Position numbers and translations under genes: made by a program. From an uncultured bacterium (lineage in GTDB: Bacteria; Bacteroidota; Bacteroidia; Chitinophagales; Chitinophagaceae), in NCBI GenBank assembly GCA_903920455.1, contig CAIXLY010000007.1, positions 87,190-151,189 of the forward strand: 64,000 bases of DNA. The letters are read 5' to 3'. The notes under the pieces are model-generated. The model worked only from the letters and a program-made list of their open reading frames with translations, was not told the origin of the DNA and searched no databases. This document shows positions 1 through 9,472 of the stretch, in pieces (position 1 is the stretch's first letter; each line of letters opens with the position of its first letter).

Positions 1-176
1 ATGTAAAATATTCTCAATTCTTTGCCTAATATTCCAAGAACGATTTGAAATCATTAAATATTTCTTTCGAACTTACTCTCGCAAAGGACACGACTAAAAG
101 TCCCCTCGTAAGACATTTGGATCACCGCAGGTAATCCAGCTTGGGCACAAGCCCTTTTAAACTCTAGAAGGGTTTT

Positions 177-1499
177 TTATTTGGCAATATCAATCTTCAC
201 TTTCTTATTTTTTAGCCGCTCTTCTTTAATGAGCTGTAAAGCTGCACCTGCATTTGATTTTCGGACTGCAACAAAAGAAAAAAAATCTTTGACTTCAATC
301 AATCCAATATCTTCTTTTTTTAACCGTCCCTTATTTGTAAGAAAACCTACAATATCAATTTTGTTTACCTTGTTCTTCTTGCCTGCACTAACATAGAAAG
401 TAGTCCAGATAGGTTTATCAGGCAATGAGACTTGAGCAGGCAATTCAATTTCTATCGGATCTGGCTGGATGTATGGTGGAATTGTTTCGTGTGGGGCAAG
501 CAATAAAATAGCTGTTCCACTGGCTTCCATTCGTGCAGTGCGACCGTTGCGATGGATAAAAGATTCTTGACTTGAGGGCAACTGAAAATGGACAATATAA
601 CGGATGTTTGGAATGTCTAAACCACGGGCTGCAAGGTCAGTTGTAACCAACAGATTTGAACTGCCATTTCTGAATTTGCACAGTGCAATATCACGCTCAT
701 CCTGTTCCATTGCTCCATGATAAAATACATTCACAATGCCCTTCTCTTTGAGAAATTTACTGACTTGCTCAACATTTTCCCTTTGGTTACAAAAGACAAT
801 GGTTGAACGATTGCCCAAAGAACAAATAAGGTTAAATAGGGTATTTGATTTGTCTGTATCAGCACTTCGAAGAATTTGAACTGCCAATGCCTCGGATTTC
901 TTCCCTGATAGAAAATTGATTTCAATTGGATTTTTCAAGCCAACAAATGCTGGTATTTCTGCTGCCTCTGTTGCAGAAGTCAGCATGCGTTTCTTAAGTG
1001 CAGCAAGCGATTTAACGATGAATGACATTTCAGCTTCAAAACCCTGTTCCAGTGATTTATCAAATTCATCCAACACCAGGGTTTCGATATGATTTGTAAC
1101 GATATTGCCTCTTCTGATATGGTCGGCAATTCTACCCGGGGTTCCAACTATCACCGACGGAGCCTGCTTTAGATTGTTTTCCTCTGTTTCCCTTAAATGC
1201 CCACCATAACAACAAGTAATCTTGAATCCGGTCGCCATGTTCTTAAACACTTGTTCAATCTGCAAAGCAAGCTCACGAGAGGATACTACGATTAATGCCT
1301 GACAAACAGGTTTGGCTTTATTCAACAATTGCGCAACAGGAAGCAAAAAAGCCAAGGTCTTTCCTGAGCCTGTATCTGCCAACAAAACAACGTCATCATT
1401 TGATACATTAGCCTCTAATGATGCCTGTTGCATTGCATTCAAGGCCTTGATTTTTAAATGAGAGAGCGCATCAGCAATAGAAAAAGAGGTTGGAGGCAT
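177..1499 (-). CDS. DEAD-box ATP-dependent RNA helicase with C-terminal DbpA-like RNA-binding domain
   Basis: Motifs ADTGSGKT (I), SSRELALQ (Ia), VLDEFDKS (II, DEFD), TSAT (III), HRNGRTAR (VI); C-terminal KVNKIDIVGFLTNKGRLKKEDIGLIEV resembles the DbpA RBD. Confidence 0.9.
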   Translation of the reverse strand: MPPTSFSIADALSHLKIKALNAMQQASLEANVSNDDVVLLADTGSGKTLAFLLPVAQLLNKAKPVCQALIVVSSRELALQIEQVFKNMATGFKITCCYGGHLRETEENNLKQAPSVIVGTPGRIADHIRRGNIVTNHIETLVLDEFDKSLEQGFEAEMSFIVKSLAALKKRMLTSATEAAEIPAFVGLKNPIEINFLSGKKSEALAVQILRSADTDKSNTLFNLICSLGNRSTIVFCNQRENVEQVSKFLKEKGIVNVFYHGAMEQDERDIALCKFRNGSSNLLVTTDLAARGLDIPNIRYIVHFQLPSSQESFIHRNGRTARMEASGTAILLLAPHETIPPYIQPDPIEIELPAQVSLPDKPIWTTFYVSAGKKNKVNKIDIVGFLTNKGRLKKEDIGLIEVKDFFSFVAVRKSNAGAALQLIKEERLKNKKVKIDIAK

Positions 1500-1634
1500 G
1501 GTCTAAAAGTACATCAAACTACATTAGCATTGGTCTTCTTTGACCAGCAGTTTCTGTAAACTCCCCAACACATAAAATTTTACTTATCAGCTGAAAGAGT
1601 TGAGAGAGGTTGGGGGAAATACAAGGTTGAAGGG

Positions 1635-1708
1635 GTTGAAGCGGTTTAAGGGGTTGAAGATTAAAAATATATTTCTTCAACTGCTTCAACCGCTTAAACC
1701 ACTTCAAC
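1635..1708. repeat. Imperfect inverted repeat (25-nt arms, 2 mismatches) built of ~9-bp tandem units
   Basis: Left arm gttgaagcggtttaaggggttgaag (1635-1659); right arm cttcaaccgcttaaaccacttcaac (1684-1708). Within each side period-9 units: aggggttga/agcggttta/aggggttga and cttcaactg/cttcaaccg/cttaaacca/cttcaactt. Confidence 0.85.
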
Positions 1709-1768
1709 TTCCTCAAGAAATCACCCCACTACCACCCATCAACTTCATTTTTGAACTATCTTAGCTTC

Positions 1769-2941
1769 ATGCAAAAGAACAATAACGCCAAGCCTACTTG
1801 GGCATATAATTCAAACTATCCTGGCATCGATGACCTGATCAAAAAAGCAAAATGCCGGATGCCGCGCTTTGCCTTTGAGTACCTTGATGGCGGATGCAAC
1901 GAGGATGTGAACTTGCACAAGAATACAGATGAGCTAAGAAAGGTTGAATTGCTTCCTTATTACCTGAGTGAACATACTGGGTCTGAGCTTTCCACAGAAT
2001 TGTTTGGACATACCTATGATGCTCCCTTTGGAGTCTCCCCTATTGGCTTGCAGGGATTGATCTGGCCAAACTCGCCTGAGATCCTGGCCAAGGCTGCGGT
2101 AAAACATAATCTTCCTTTTATACTGAGTACCGTTACCACTTCGAGCATTGAACGAATTGCAAAAATTACTGACGGCAAAGCATGGTACCAGCTGTATCAT
2201 CCTGCAGAAAATTCTTTGAGGGATGATATCCTCGATCGATTGGAAGCGTCGGGATACGATGTGTTGGTTTTGCTTTGTGATGTTCCATCATTCGGGTTTC
2301 GTCCGCGTGACATACGCAACGGATTGGCCATGCCACCAAAGATGACAGTGAAAAATATATTGCAGGTAATGGGTAAGCCAACATGGGGGTTAAAAACACT
2401 ATATCATGGTATCCCTGAATTTGCTACACTAAAACCCTACATGCCCAAAGGACTGAACATGAGTCAGCTTGGTCAGTTCATGAACCGCACTTTCTCGGGC
2501 AGACTGAACGCTGAAAAGATCGCGCCCATCCGTGATAAATGGAAAGGTAAGATCATTCTTAAAGGTTGTGCTACTGTTGAGGATGCAGACATGGCGGTTG
2601 CAATGGGTATAGACGGATTACTAGTTTCAAACCATGGAGGCCGACAGATAGATGCTGGACAATCAGCCATCAAATCACTCGGACCAATTGCAGATAAGTA
2701 TAAGGGTAAGATAAAAGTTATGATGGACAGCGGTATTAGAACCGGACCGGATATTGCCCGCACAATGGCCTCTGGTGCAGACTTCACATTCCTAGGACGA
2801 TCATTCATGTATGCTGTTGCAGCACTCGGTGATGAAGGTGCTGATCACATGATGGGCATGCTTAAAACACAGCTTTATCAGGTCATGGACCAAGTATGTT
2901 GCAAGCGTGTGGAAGATTTGCCGAAGCATTTGGTGCGCTAA
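1769..2941 (+). CDS. lldD: FMN-dependent alpha-hydroxy-acid oxidase / L-lactate dehydrogenase family
   Basis: RMPRFAFEYLDGGCNED..., LSTVTTSSIE, VSNHGGRQIDAG, MDSGIRTGPDIARTMASGADFTFLGRSFMY. The track ORF opens at 1751 (TTG); ATG at 1769 preferred. Confidence 0.85.
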   Translation: MQKNNNAKPTWAYNSNYPGIDDLIKKAKCRMPRFAFEYLDGGCNEDVNLHKNTDELRKVELLPYYLSEHTGSELSTELFGHTYDAPFGVSPIGLQGLIWPNSPEILAKAAVKHNLPFILSTVTTSSIERIAKITDGKAWYQLYHPAENSLRDDILDRLEASGYDVLVLLCDVPSFGFRPRDIRNGLAMPPKMTVKNILQVMGKPTWGLKTLYHGIPEFATLKPYMPKGLNMSQLGQFMNRTFSGRLNAEKIAPIRDKWKGKIILKGCATVEDADMAVAMGIDGLLVSNHGGRQIDAGQSAIKSLGPIADKYKGKIKVMMDSGIRTGPDIARTMASGADFTFLGRSFMYAVAALGDEGADHMMGMLKTQLYQVMDQVCCKRVEDLPKHLVR

Positions 2942-3262
2942 TAAAGTTGAAGAAAGTTAAAAAAGAAAACAGCCCATGGCTACATTCATCGTGACTCCAC
3001 CAGGAACAGAGATGTCAGGAAAAATATCCCATAATATTTCCCCGTATACGAGTATTTTATTCATAAATTGGAATTAGAAAAACAGATATCCCCCACTGCA
3101 TTGCAGTAATTCGTTTAGCCTTAAAAACAAATTAGGACAATAAGCTTTAACAATAAGATCGAAAATTAAAAAAAATCAAAAATCTGTTTTAAAATCAATA
3201 GATCCTTTTAATTTAGTATTGCCAGGTTGCTCGGCTAGGTATAATATTCGAATTATTAATAA

Positions 3263-3865
3263 ATGCGAGTTATGCAAACTAACAACAAAATGATCCTCGT
3301 GTTTTTCTGTCTCATGGTCATTTGGAGCTGTGAAAAGAAAGATATTGAGACACCAAAGGAAGAGGAAAATGAAATTGTAGATTCAAAGAAAATAATGGCT
3401 GGGGTATTGGCTACTGTCAACAACAATACTTTTACATCAGCTGTAGAGGCTACTGATACAGTCAATCTTTTAGACCCTAATGCTGTTGATGTTAATCAGC
3501 CAACACCTTATTATGCAACATATGGTTCAAATGATTCTTCCCTGATTATTTTAGCCGACGGCCGATTGGCTGACAACCCGGATTCGACAAGATTTGCACA
3601 AATTTTGCTTTGGGTTACGCGTTTTAAAGGGGCGGACACATACAACATTGAGGATTATTCAAGCTTTTGTTCTTTTTCAATTGTTGATTCCTTATACAAC
3701 CTGAGACAGTTCGTTAGTAGTGGCCCCAATGGCAATGTTACAATAAGCTATTTTGATACTGCAGCCAATACCATCAGTGGTTCTTTTGAGTTCAACGCAA
3801 TCTCCAATGACAGTATTCTGGTTGTAAAAAACGGGGTTTTCAATTCGGTTAAAATAAACCGATAA
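3263..3865 (+). CDS. Hypothetical lipoprotein
   Basis: 200-aa ORF with hydrophobic N-terminus and lipobox-like VIWSC; no family recognised. Confidence 0.6.
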   Translation: MRVMQTNNKMILVFFCLMVIWSCEKKDIETPKEEENEIVDSKKIMAGVLATVNNNTFTSAVEATDTVNLLDPNAVDVNQPTPYYATYGSNDSSLIILADGRLADNPDSTRFAQILLWVTRFKGADTYNIEDYSSFCSFSIVDSLYNLRQFVSSGPNGNVTISYFDTAANTISGSFEFNAISNDSILVVKNGVFNSVKINR

Positions 3866-4003
3866 TTTATTCTCAGCTTGAGATTTTAATTGGTTATTGC
3901 GAAGGAGTAGGAGTATCAAATTATTTCGCACAGCCCAAATCGAAAGGATTCAAATTCAATTTTGCACAAACGCCCTAGCAACAAAGATGTTTTGTTGACG
4001 CAA

Positions 4004-5155
4004 CTATTTGCTCAACTGAATCCTAAACGTGGTTCCATGTTCAGCATCTGAATGCTTTACAAAAAGCTGCCCATCATGATACTCCTCAATAATGCGTTTA
4101 GAAAGGGTAAGTCCTAATCCCCACCCTCTTTTTTTTGTGGTGAACCCCGGAGTAAAAATTTGATGCCCTCTCCATTCGGGAATTCCTTTTCCCGTGTCGG
4201 AAACATCAATAAAAACTTCTTTTTCATTATCAAAAATGACTACTTCAACGCTACCCTTCCCTTCCGTGGCGTCTAATGCATTTTTCAAAAGATTTTCAAC
4301 AACCCATTCCACTAGCGGTGCGGAAATGTTTAGATTAAGTTGTTCTTGACTGGCAACCCGAAAAACAATCTTGGTTTTTTCAGAGGCCCGTTTTTTAATA
4401 TAATCAACCGCATGAGAAACAAGATCAACCAGATTGCATGATTCCTTTTTGGGCTTACCGCCAATCATGCTAAAGCGATCAGCAATCAACTTCAAACGCT
4501 GGATATCTTTTTCCATTTCAGGTAAAACCAATTTAGCGTCTTGCCCTTGATTCAGCACCTCTATCCACCCCGAAAGCGCAGAGATGGGTGTTCCCAGCTG
4601 ATGAGCAGTTTCTTTTGCTAGTCCAGCCCAAAGATGATTTTGAGCAGACCGGTGTTGATTTCGAATAGATACCAACATCAGAATCGTAAACAGCATAACT
4701 ATGAGGAGCTGAACCAGCGGGAAATAACGGATTTGTATTAGCAGGGTAGATTCACCATAATAATATCTATTGAACTTTTTTCCATCAGCATCCAGATAAG
4801 TGGTGATGAAGGCGCCCTTTCTGCGATAGGAAGAAACAAGTTCATTTAAGTGATTTTTATCTTGGGCCACCTTGAGCGTATCGATATTGGTATAGCTCAT
4901 CACACTATCACGCTCGTCTGTTTCAATTACAGGAATAGTTTGTTGCTCTGCGACAATGATAGAGGACAAGGAAAGATTTTCAGTTCCTGAGGATTGTAGA
5001 ATCATTTGTTGTGCCGCAACCCACTCCTCCACTTTCTTTCTTTCCCGTTCAGATATTTTGTTGGACAAAGCATTTGAATAGAAGAATGTTCCGACAACGA
5101 TGATAACCGCGATCAGAGACATGAACAACTTCCAAGAATTCGGCTTATTTGGCAT
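4004..5155 (-). CDS. Membrane sensor histidine kinase
   Basis: Two TM segments; H-box ETAHQLGTPISALSGW, N-box ENLLKNALDATEG, G-boxes DTGKGIPEW and GWGLGLTLSKRI. No response regulator adjacent. Confidence 0.88.
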   Translation of the reverse strand: MPNKPNSWKLFMSLIAVIIVVGTFFYSNALSNKISERERKKVEEWVAAQQMILQSSGTENLSLSSIIVAEQQTIPVIETDERDSVMSYTNIDTLKVAQDKNHLNELVSSYRRKGAFITTYLDADGKKFNRYYYGESTLLIQIRYFPLVQLLIVMLFTILMLVSIRNQHRSAQNHLWAGLAKETAHQLGTPISALSGWIEVLNQGQDAKLVLPEMEKDIQRLKLIADRFSMIGGKPKKESCNLVDLVSHAVDYIKKRASEKTKIVFRVASQEQLNLNISAPLVEWVVENLLKNALDATEGKGSVEVVIFDNEKEVFIDVSDTGKGIPEWRGHQIFTPGFTTKKRGWGLGLTLSKRIIEEYHDGQLFVKHSDAEHGTTFRIQLSK

Positions 5156-5243
5156 GAGAAATGAAAATCTACCACTATTTGTGGGATTACAGCAAAAATG
5201 ACCATTTATGTTGTGCTTCCAAATTATTTTAGTCGATTAATCT

Positions 5244-5251
5244 TAATTTTG
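5244..5251 (+). promoter_or_regulatory. Bacteroidota -7 promoter element (TAnnTTTG) upstream of GT2
   Basis: TAATTTTG, 7 nt before the ATG at 5259; -33 element not clear. Confidence 0.35.
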
Positions 5252-5258
5252 AACGGAG

Positions 5259-6299
5259 ATGCATGAAATAAACAATCAACCAACAGTAGCCGTGGTCATT
5301 CTAAACTGGAATGGCAGAAAATATCTTGAGCAGTTCCTTCCAAGTGTTTTGGCCTCTACGTATAAGAATCTCGTTATTTATGTTGCAGACAACGGGTCAA
5401 CAGACGACTCAGTTTCATATTTAAATGGGCAATACCCTGCGATCAAAATTCTCTCATATTATACAAACGAGGGGTTTGCAGGTGGATATAATCGAGCCTT
5501 GAAGGAAGTGGATGAAGAATACCTGGTTCTCCTCAATTCAGACATTGAAGTTACTCCAGGCTGGCTTGAGCCCGTTGTTGACCTATTCTGCCGCCATCCA
5601 GACCTTGCCGCTATTCAGCCTAAAATATTGGACTACAACAACAAAGCATATTTTGAATATGCCGGTGCTGCAGGTGGCTGGATTGATCGATTTGGATATC
5701 CATTTTCAAAAGGCCGCATATTTGACATCCTTGAGAAAGACGAGAGGCAATATGATACACCAACAGAAATATTTTGGGCTTCAGGAGCATCAATGATCAT
5801 AAAGAAATCTGTATTCAATGAAGTGGGTGGGTTTGACCCCTTCTTTTTCGCCCATCAAGAGGAAATTGATGTATGCTGGAGAATCCACCTTGCTGGGTAC
5901 AAGATCATGTCATGCCCTTCATCAGTGGTATACCACATAGGAGGTGGCACTTTAGCCAAGGACAATCCCAATAAAATATTTCTAAACTTCAGGAACAACC
6001 TGATTATGTTATGGAAAAACCTTTCAGGGTTTGAGGCCATCTATGTATTGTTAGTTAGGTTTCTACTTGATGCCATCAGTGCCTGGAAAAACTTAATCGT
6101 TGGCAAATACCCTTATTTTATTGAGGTAGCCAAGGCACATATGGGATTCATGGGCTGGCTCATCTCAGGCAAAAGTCAGTCTGTATACCCAGTCAAAAGA
6201 TTTGGCCCAGTAAAAGGAATCTATAAAGGAAGTGTTGTTTGGCAGCACTTTATATTGGGCAAAAACAAGTTTTCTGAAATTATTCCTGAGAGTAATTGA
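5259..6299 (+). CDS. Glycosyltransferase family 2
   Basis: VAVVILNWNGRKYLEQFLPSVLAS, VADNGSTDDS, LLNSDIEVTPGWLEP, typical GT-A fold motifs. Confidence 0.9.
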   Translation: MHEINNQPTVAVVILNWNGRKYLEQFLPSVLASTYKNLVIYVADNGSTDDSVSYLNGQYPAIKILSYYTNEGFAGGYNRALKEVDEEYLVLLNSDIEVTPGWLEPVVDLFCRHPDLAAIQPKILDYNNKAYFEYAGAAGGWIDRFGYPFSKGRIFDILEKDERQYDTPTEIFWASGASMIIKKSVFNEVGGFDPFFFAHQEEIDVCWRIHLAGYKIMSCPSSVVYHIGGGTLAKDNPNKIFLNFRNNLIMLWKNLSGFEAIYVLLVRFLLDAISAWKNLIVGKYPYFIEVAKAHMGFMGWLISGKSQSVYPVKRFGPVKGIYKGSVVWQHFILGKNKFSEIIPESN

Positions 6300-6342
6300 A
6301 ATATACCCTTGATTGTTTATTTTTGCCCAGCAAAACAAGGAT

Positions 6343-6549
6343 ATGCAAAATAATACGACTGAAACAGCAGAAAAGAATGATTTTGGAAGAAATTGGGTGA
6401 TTTCATCACGTTTCTTATTTCATATACAACTCTTCGCCATCGTGGCATTTGTATTGGGTGGATGCTATGGTTTGTACAGCATGCGCTATAAGGGCAAACC
6501 AAAAGTTGAAGTTCCTGAAAGCACACTCTATACTCCAAAATACAATTAA
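6343..6549 (+). CDS. Small single-TM hypothetical protein
   Basis: MQNNTTETAEKNDFGRNW... with one TM segment (FHIQLFAIVAFVLGGCYGLY); start moved in from the 6313 track start. Confidence 0.45.
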   Translation: MQNNTTETAEKNDFGRNWVISSRFLFHIQLFAIVAFVLGGCYGLYSMRYKGKPKVEVPESTLYTPKYN

Positions 6550-6579
6550 GAAAATTGTATTTTGAATAGTTTCTTTCGT

Positions 6580-6587
6580 TATTTTTG
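6580..6587 (+). promoter_or_regulatory. Bacteroidota -7 element (TAnnTTTG) for tRNA-Gly
   Basis: TATTTTTG about 25 nt before the tRNA 5' end. Confidence 0.5.
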
Positions 6588-6611
6588 CACCCCTATTGTT
6601 CTTTAATTAAT

Positions 6612-6684
6612 GCGGAAGTAGCTCAGCTGGTAGAGCACAACCTTGCCAAGGTTGGGGTCGCGGGTTCGAATCTCGTCTTCCGCT
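6612..6684 (+). tRNA. tRNA-Gly (anticodon GCC)
   Basis: Cloverleaf: acceptor gcggaag/cttccgc, D stem gctc/gagc, anticodon arm caacc-ttGCCaa-ggttg, T arm gcgggttcgaatctcgt; CCA not encoded. Confidence 0.96.
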
Positions 6685-6686
6685 CA

Positions 6687-6714
6687 AAAAATTCCATCTC
6701 CTGATGGAATTTTT
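6687..6714 (+). terminator. Perfect hairpin downstream of tRNA-Gly (terminator-like)
   Basis: aaaaattccatc-tcct-gatggaattttt: 12-bp perfect stem, 4-nt loop, terminal U tract. Confidence 0.7.
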
Positions 6715-6746
6715 CATTTCTGATCATCACTTTTAGTGATTCAGAT

Positions 6747-6833
6747 GCCCTGGTGGTGGAATTGGTAGACACGCAGGACTTAAAATCCTGTTCGCTGAAA
6801 AAGCGAGTGCGGGTTCAAGTCCCGCCCGGGGCA
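6747..6833 (+). tRNA. tRNA-Leu (anticodon TAA)
   Basis: Class II tRNA: acceptor gccctgg/ccggggc, anticodon arm cagga-ctTAAaa-tcctg, variable arm ttcgctgaaaaagcga, T arm gcgggttcaagtcccgc. Confidence 0.96.
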
Positions 6834-6870
6834 CTTCTTTATACTTTCAAGTGATAATTTGATTGGAATG

Positions 6871-6934
6871 CAGGGACAAGGGACAGGGGACGAGGAATAC
6901 AGCCAGGGACAAGGGACAGGGGACGAGGGACGAG
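6871..6934 (+). repeat. Heptameric G-rich short tandem repeat, two copies of an identical 25-mer (33-bp period), G-quadruplex-capable
   Basis: cagggacaagggacaggggacgagg at 6871-6895 and again at 6904-6928; internal 7-mers GGGACAA/GGGACAG/GGGACGA/GGGACGA; four G3+ runs at 6906-6929. Confidence 0.85.
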
Positions 6935-7050
6935 AAATACAATGTTTATTCGTTTAGTTGATTAGTCCTCAACGCATCAACAAATCAACAATCATCACCC
7001 ACCTGCTTAGCATATTTTAAACAAGAATGAAGGATGAGAATTTGTCTTAA

Positions 7051-7653
7051 TCAATTACTCGCCTGCCATTCAATAGCAACAATGACCTCATTTTTTCTAC
7101 CAATCAATTGATACGGAGGATTGTAGCCTAGGTATCTAAAATGTCCTGTTGTTTTTATTCCCTTCTCTTCTAATGCTTTTCCTAATTGGGCTGCATATTT
7201 TTTGATGGATTCGTCATTTGCAAATCCGCCAAATTCGATGGCAGCGGCATATTCTCCAAGAGTTTCATGTAGTTCAACGTTGGCGTCATTTGGACGAGGC
7301 AGGTTTTTGATATCATATGCAGATGGCATAACAAAACTCATAGAAGATCCTTCATTGCTGATGTCCATATGCACCGGCGATGTCATTGCAATCTTGGAGG
7401 ATGTTTCATTATTCCCAAAAATATAACCTGCGATTCTGCGAAATCCACTGCTAGCGAGCTCCCTATAAGATTTGGCAGTGGATTGAATAGTGGCGAATGT
7501 AGCGGGAGGATAATACCTAATCTCGAAGCTGTCTTCCTTCTTTACAACTTGGTATTTCTGCTTTTCGACTCTACTCGTTGTTATAGCCATAAAAGACTGG
7601 AATATGACCAATATGAATAAAAAAACACCTAAAGTGATTATCATCGTTTTCAT
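7051..7653 (-). CDS. SOUL-family heme-binding-like protein
   Basis: EIRYYPPATFATIQ, IAMTSPVHMD, LPRPNDANVELHE: SOUL domain signatures; N-terminal TM segment. Confidence 0.85.
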   Translation of the reverse strand: MKTMIITLGVFLFILVIFQSFMAITTSRVEKQKYQVVKKEDSFEIRYYPPATFATIQSTAKSYRELASSGFRRIAGYIFGNNETSSKIAMTSPVHMDISNEGSSMSFVMPSAYDIKNLPRPNDANVELHETLGEYAAAIEFGGFANDESIKKYAAQLGKALEEKGIKTTGHFRYLGYNPPYQLIGRKNEVIVAIEWQASN

Positions 7654-7767
7654 GTTAATGTATATTCAAAATAACAAGAAAGAACTGACTTAAGTTCGGA
7701 AACTGTACTTTTTTACGAAATCGGGTCTTTCAGCGTTTAGTAAGTTTAGATATATTAATTCCGATGC

Positions 7768-9468
7768 TTAAACTACCTCGGTGATATTTTTTCGATCAAG
7801 CCCCAATATGCTGCCGCCATAAGCGAACACCAACACTGCAATAGCGCCGATGGCATTTAGCCACAACCAACCAATATCGGTAAAGGCATACATAGCGATA
7901 ACAACGATCTCGCCAAGAATGGCTGCATAAAAAACAGCCGTGCTGCCCACGCGTTTAAGATAGAAGGCAACAAGGAATATACCCAACATGACACCATAGA
8001 ACCATGAGCCCAAGACATTCACCGCTTCGATCAAGCTTCCAAGGCTGGTGGCAAATTGCGCAAATATGATACAGAAGACCCCCCAAAACAATGTGTAGAA
8101 TCTAGATAGCCTGAATTCCTCGGGTTCACTAGGATTAGCATTGATGTACTGCTTGTGAAAATCTATCAGCGTTGAGGAAGAGAGTGAGTTTAATGCGGCA
8201 GCAATACTTCCCCAAGCTGCAAGGAAAATAACAGCAATCAACAGTCCGACCAACCCCTTTGGCATATGGTCCATCACAAATCGGATGAAGATGTAGTTGG
8301 TATCGGTCTTTTCAACGGAGATACCAGACTGTTTCACCAATTGCTTTAATGCTGTTCTGAGCTGCTCCTCTTTTGCATTGATTTTCTTCAACGCATTCCT
8401 TACAACATTATCTTGACCTTGGTTCCAGTTGTTGAGCAACTCTTCTTTTTCAAGTGTAATTTGATGATGCTCTTTTTCAATAGCCAACACCTGGCCTCTA
8501 TAAGATGTTTGCTTGAGCTTATCAACAGCCAACTGATTAAAATATAATGGGGATGCATGAAATAAATAATAAACAAACACCAACACCCCAATCATTAAAA
8601 TAAAAAACTGCATTGGTATCTTGACAATGCCATTCATTAAAAGACCAATGCGGCTTTGCTTGATGGAGCTTGCCGTGAGATATCTACCCACCTGGCTTTG
8701 GTCTGTCCCGAAATAAGAAAGTGCAAGAAAAAAACCACCAATCAATCCACTAAAAATATTAAACCGATCATTCCAGTCAAATCCATGCTCAGTAACCCCC
8801 GTTGTAATGATGTTCATCTTTCCCATATCCCTACCGAGGTCAATTGCAGAAGTTAACCCAACACCATCAGGCAACATATCGAGAATCAAATAAGCAGCAA
8901 AGAACAATCCTGCAAAAATGATGATCAGTTGGAGTTGTTGGGTATACGCAACTGCCCTTGCACCACCGCTGATGCTGTAGAGGATAACAATACCTCCCAT
9001 GATTACATTGGTCAGGTAAATATTCCATCCCAAGACAGATGACATGATAATTGCGGGTGCATAAATGCTGATGCCCGTAGATAGCGCTCTGGACACCAAG
9101 AATACACCTGCAGTAAAGGTTCTTGTTCGCCTATCGAATCGCTTTTCCAAATATTCGTAGGCGGTATAAATATTGAGTTTAGTGAAGATTGGGATGAAGG
9201 TGATGGACAATACCACCATGGCCAATGGCAACCCAAAATAATATTGCACAAAGCGCATTCCATCTGTATAGGCTTGACCGGGACCAGAAAGAAAAGTTAT
9301 TGCACTGGTCTGTGTTCCAACTACACTCAACATCACCATGTACCAAGAAAGTTCTCTATTGCTACGATAATACCCGTTGATATCCTTGGTTGCCTTCCCC
9401 TTGTGGATGCCATATAGCACCACCAGCAGCAGGGTTAACAGCAATACAATCCAATCAATGAAGGCCAT
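7768..9468 (-). CDS. Sodium:solute symporter (SSS family)
   Basis: Multi-TM; SVVGTQTSAITFLSGPGQAYTDGMRF, TAYEYLEKRFDRRTR, GGARAVAYTQQLQL. Confidence 0.9.
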   Translation of the reverse strand: MAFIDWIVLLLTLLLVVLYGIHKGKATKDINGYYRSNRELSWYMVMLSVVGTQTSAITFLSGPGQAYTDGMRFVQYYFGLPLAMVVLSITFIPIFTKLNIYTAYEYLEKRFDRRTRTFTAGVFLVSRALSTGISIYAPAIIMSSVLGWNIYLTNVIMGGIVILYSISGGARAVAYTQQLQLIIIFAGLFFAAYLILDMLPDGVGLTSAIDLGRDMGKMNIITTGVTEHGFDWNDRFNIFSGLIGGFFLALSYFGTDQSQVGRYLTASSIKQSRIGLLMNGIVKIPMQFFILMIGVLVFVYYLFHASPLYFNQLAVDKLKQTSYRGQVLAIEKEHHQITLEKEELLNNWNQGQDNVVRNALKKINAKEEQLRTALKQLVKQSGISVEKTDTNYIFIRFVMDHMPKGLVGLLIAVIFLAAWGSIAAALNSLSSSTLIDFHKQYINANPSEPEEFRLSRFYTLFWGVFCIIFAQFATSLGSLIEAVNVLGSWFYGVMLGIFLVAFYLKRVGSTAVFYAAILGEIVVIAMYAFTDIGWLWLNAIGAIAVLVFAYGGSILGLDRKNITEVV

Positions 9469-9472
9469 GCGT

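Noticed and set aside
1519-1716. 65-aa ORF on the minus strand
   Set aside because: Its sequence (LKWFKRLKQL...LKPLQPLQP) is simply the translation of the 9-bp repeats; no independent coding evidence.
2473-2808. 111-aa antisense ORF inside lldD (and similar shadow ORFs, e.g. 12318-12647, 48387-48824, 56487-56957, 60847-61248)
   Set aside because: They lie opposite strongly supported genes, with low-complexity or frame-shadow composition and no recognisable family.
2976-3077. 33-aa ORF MATFIVTPPGTEMSGKISHNISPYTSILFINWN
   Set aside because: Possible but no ribosome-binding, coupling or family evidence; kept out of the feature list.
3979-3997. caacaaa-gatgt-tttgttg hairpin between convergent genes
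   Set aside because: A/T-rich 7-bp stem without a clear following U tract; too weak to call a terminator.
4004-5155. Orphan histidine kinase as part of a local signalling system
   Set aside because: No response regulator or linked target genes nearby; orphan kinases of this type are common in Bacteroidota.
6871-6934. Possible CRISPR array
   Set aside because: Only two repeat copies, an 8-nt spacer, and internal heptameric structure; no cas genes in the window.
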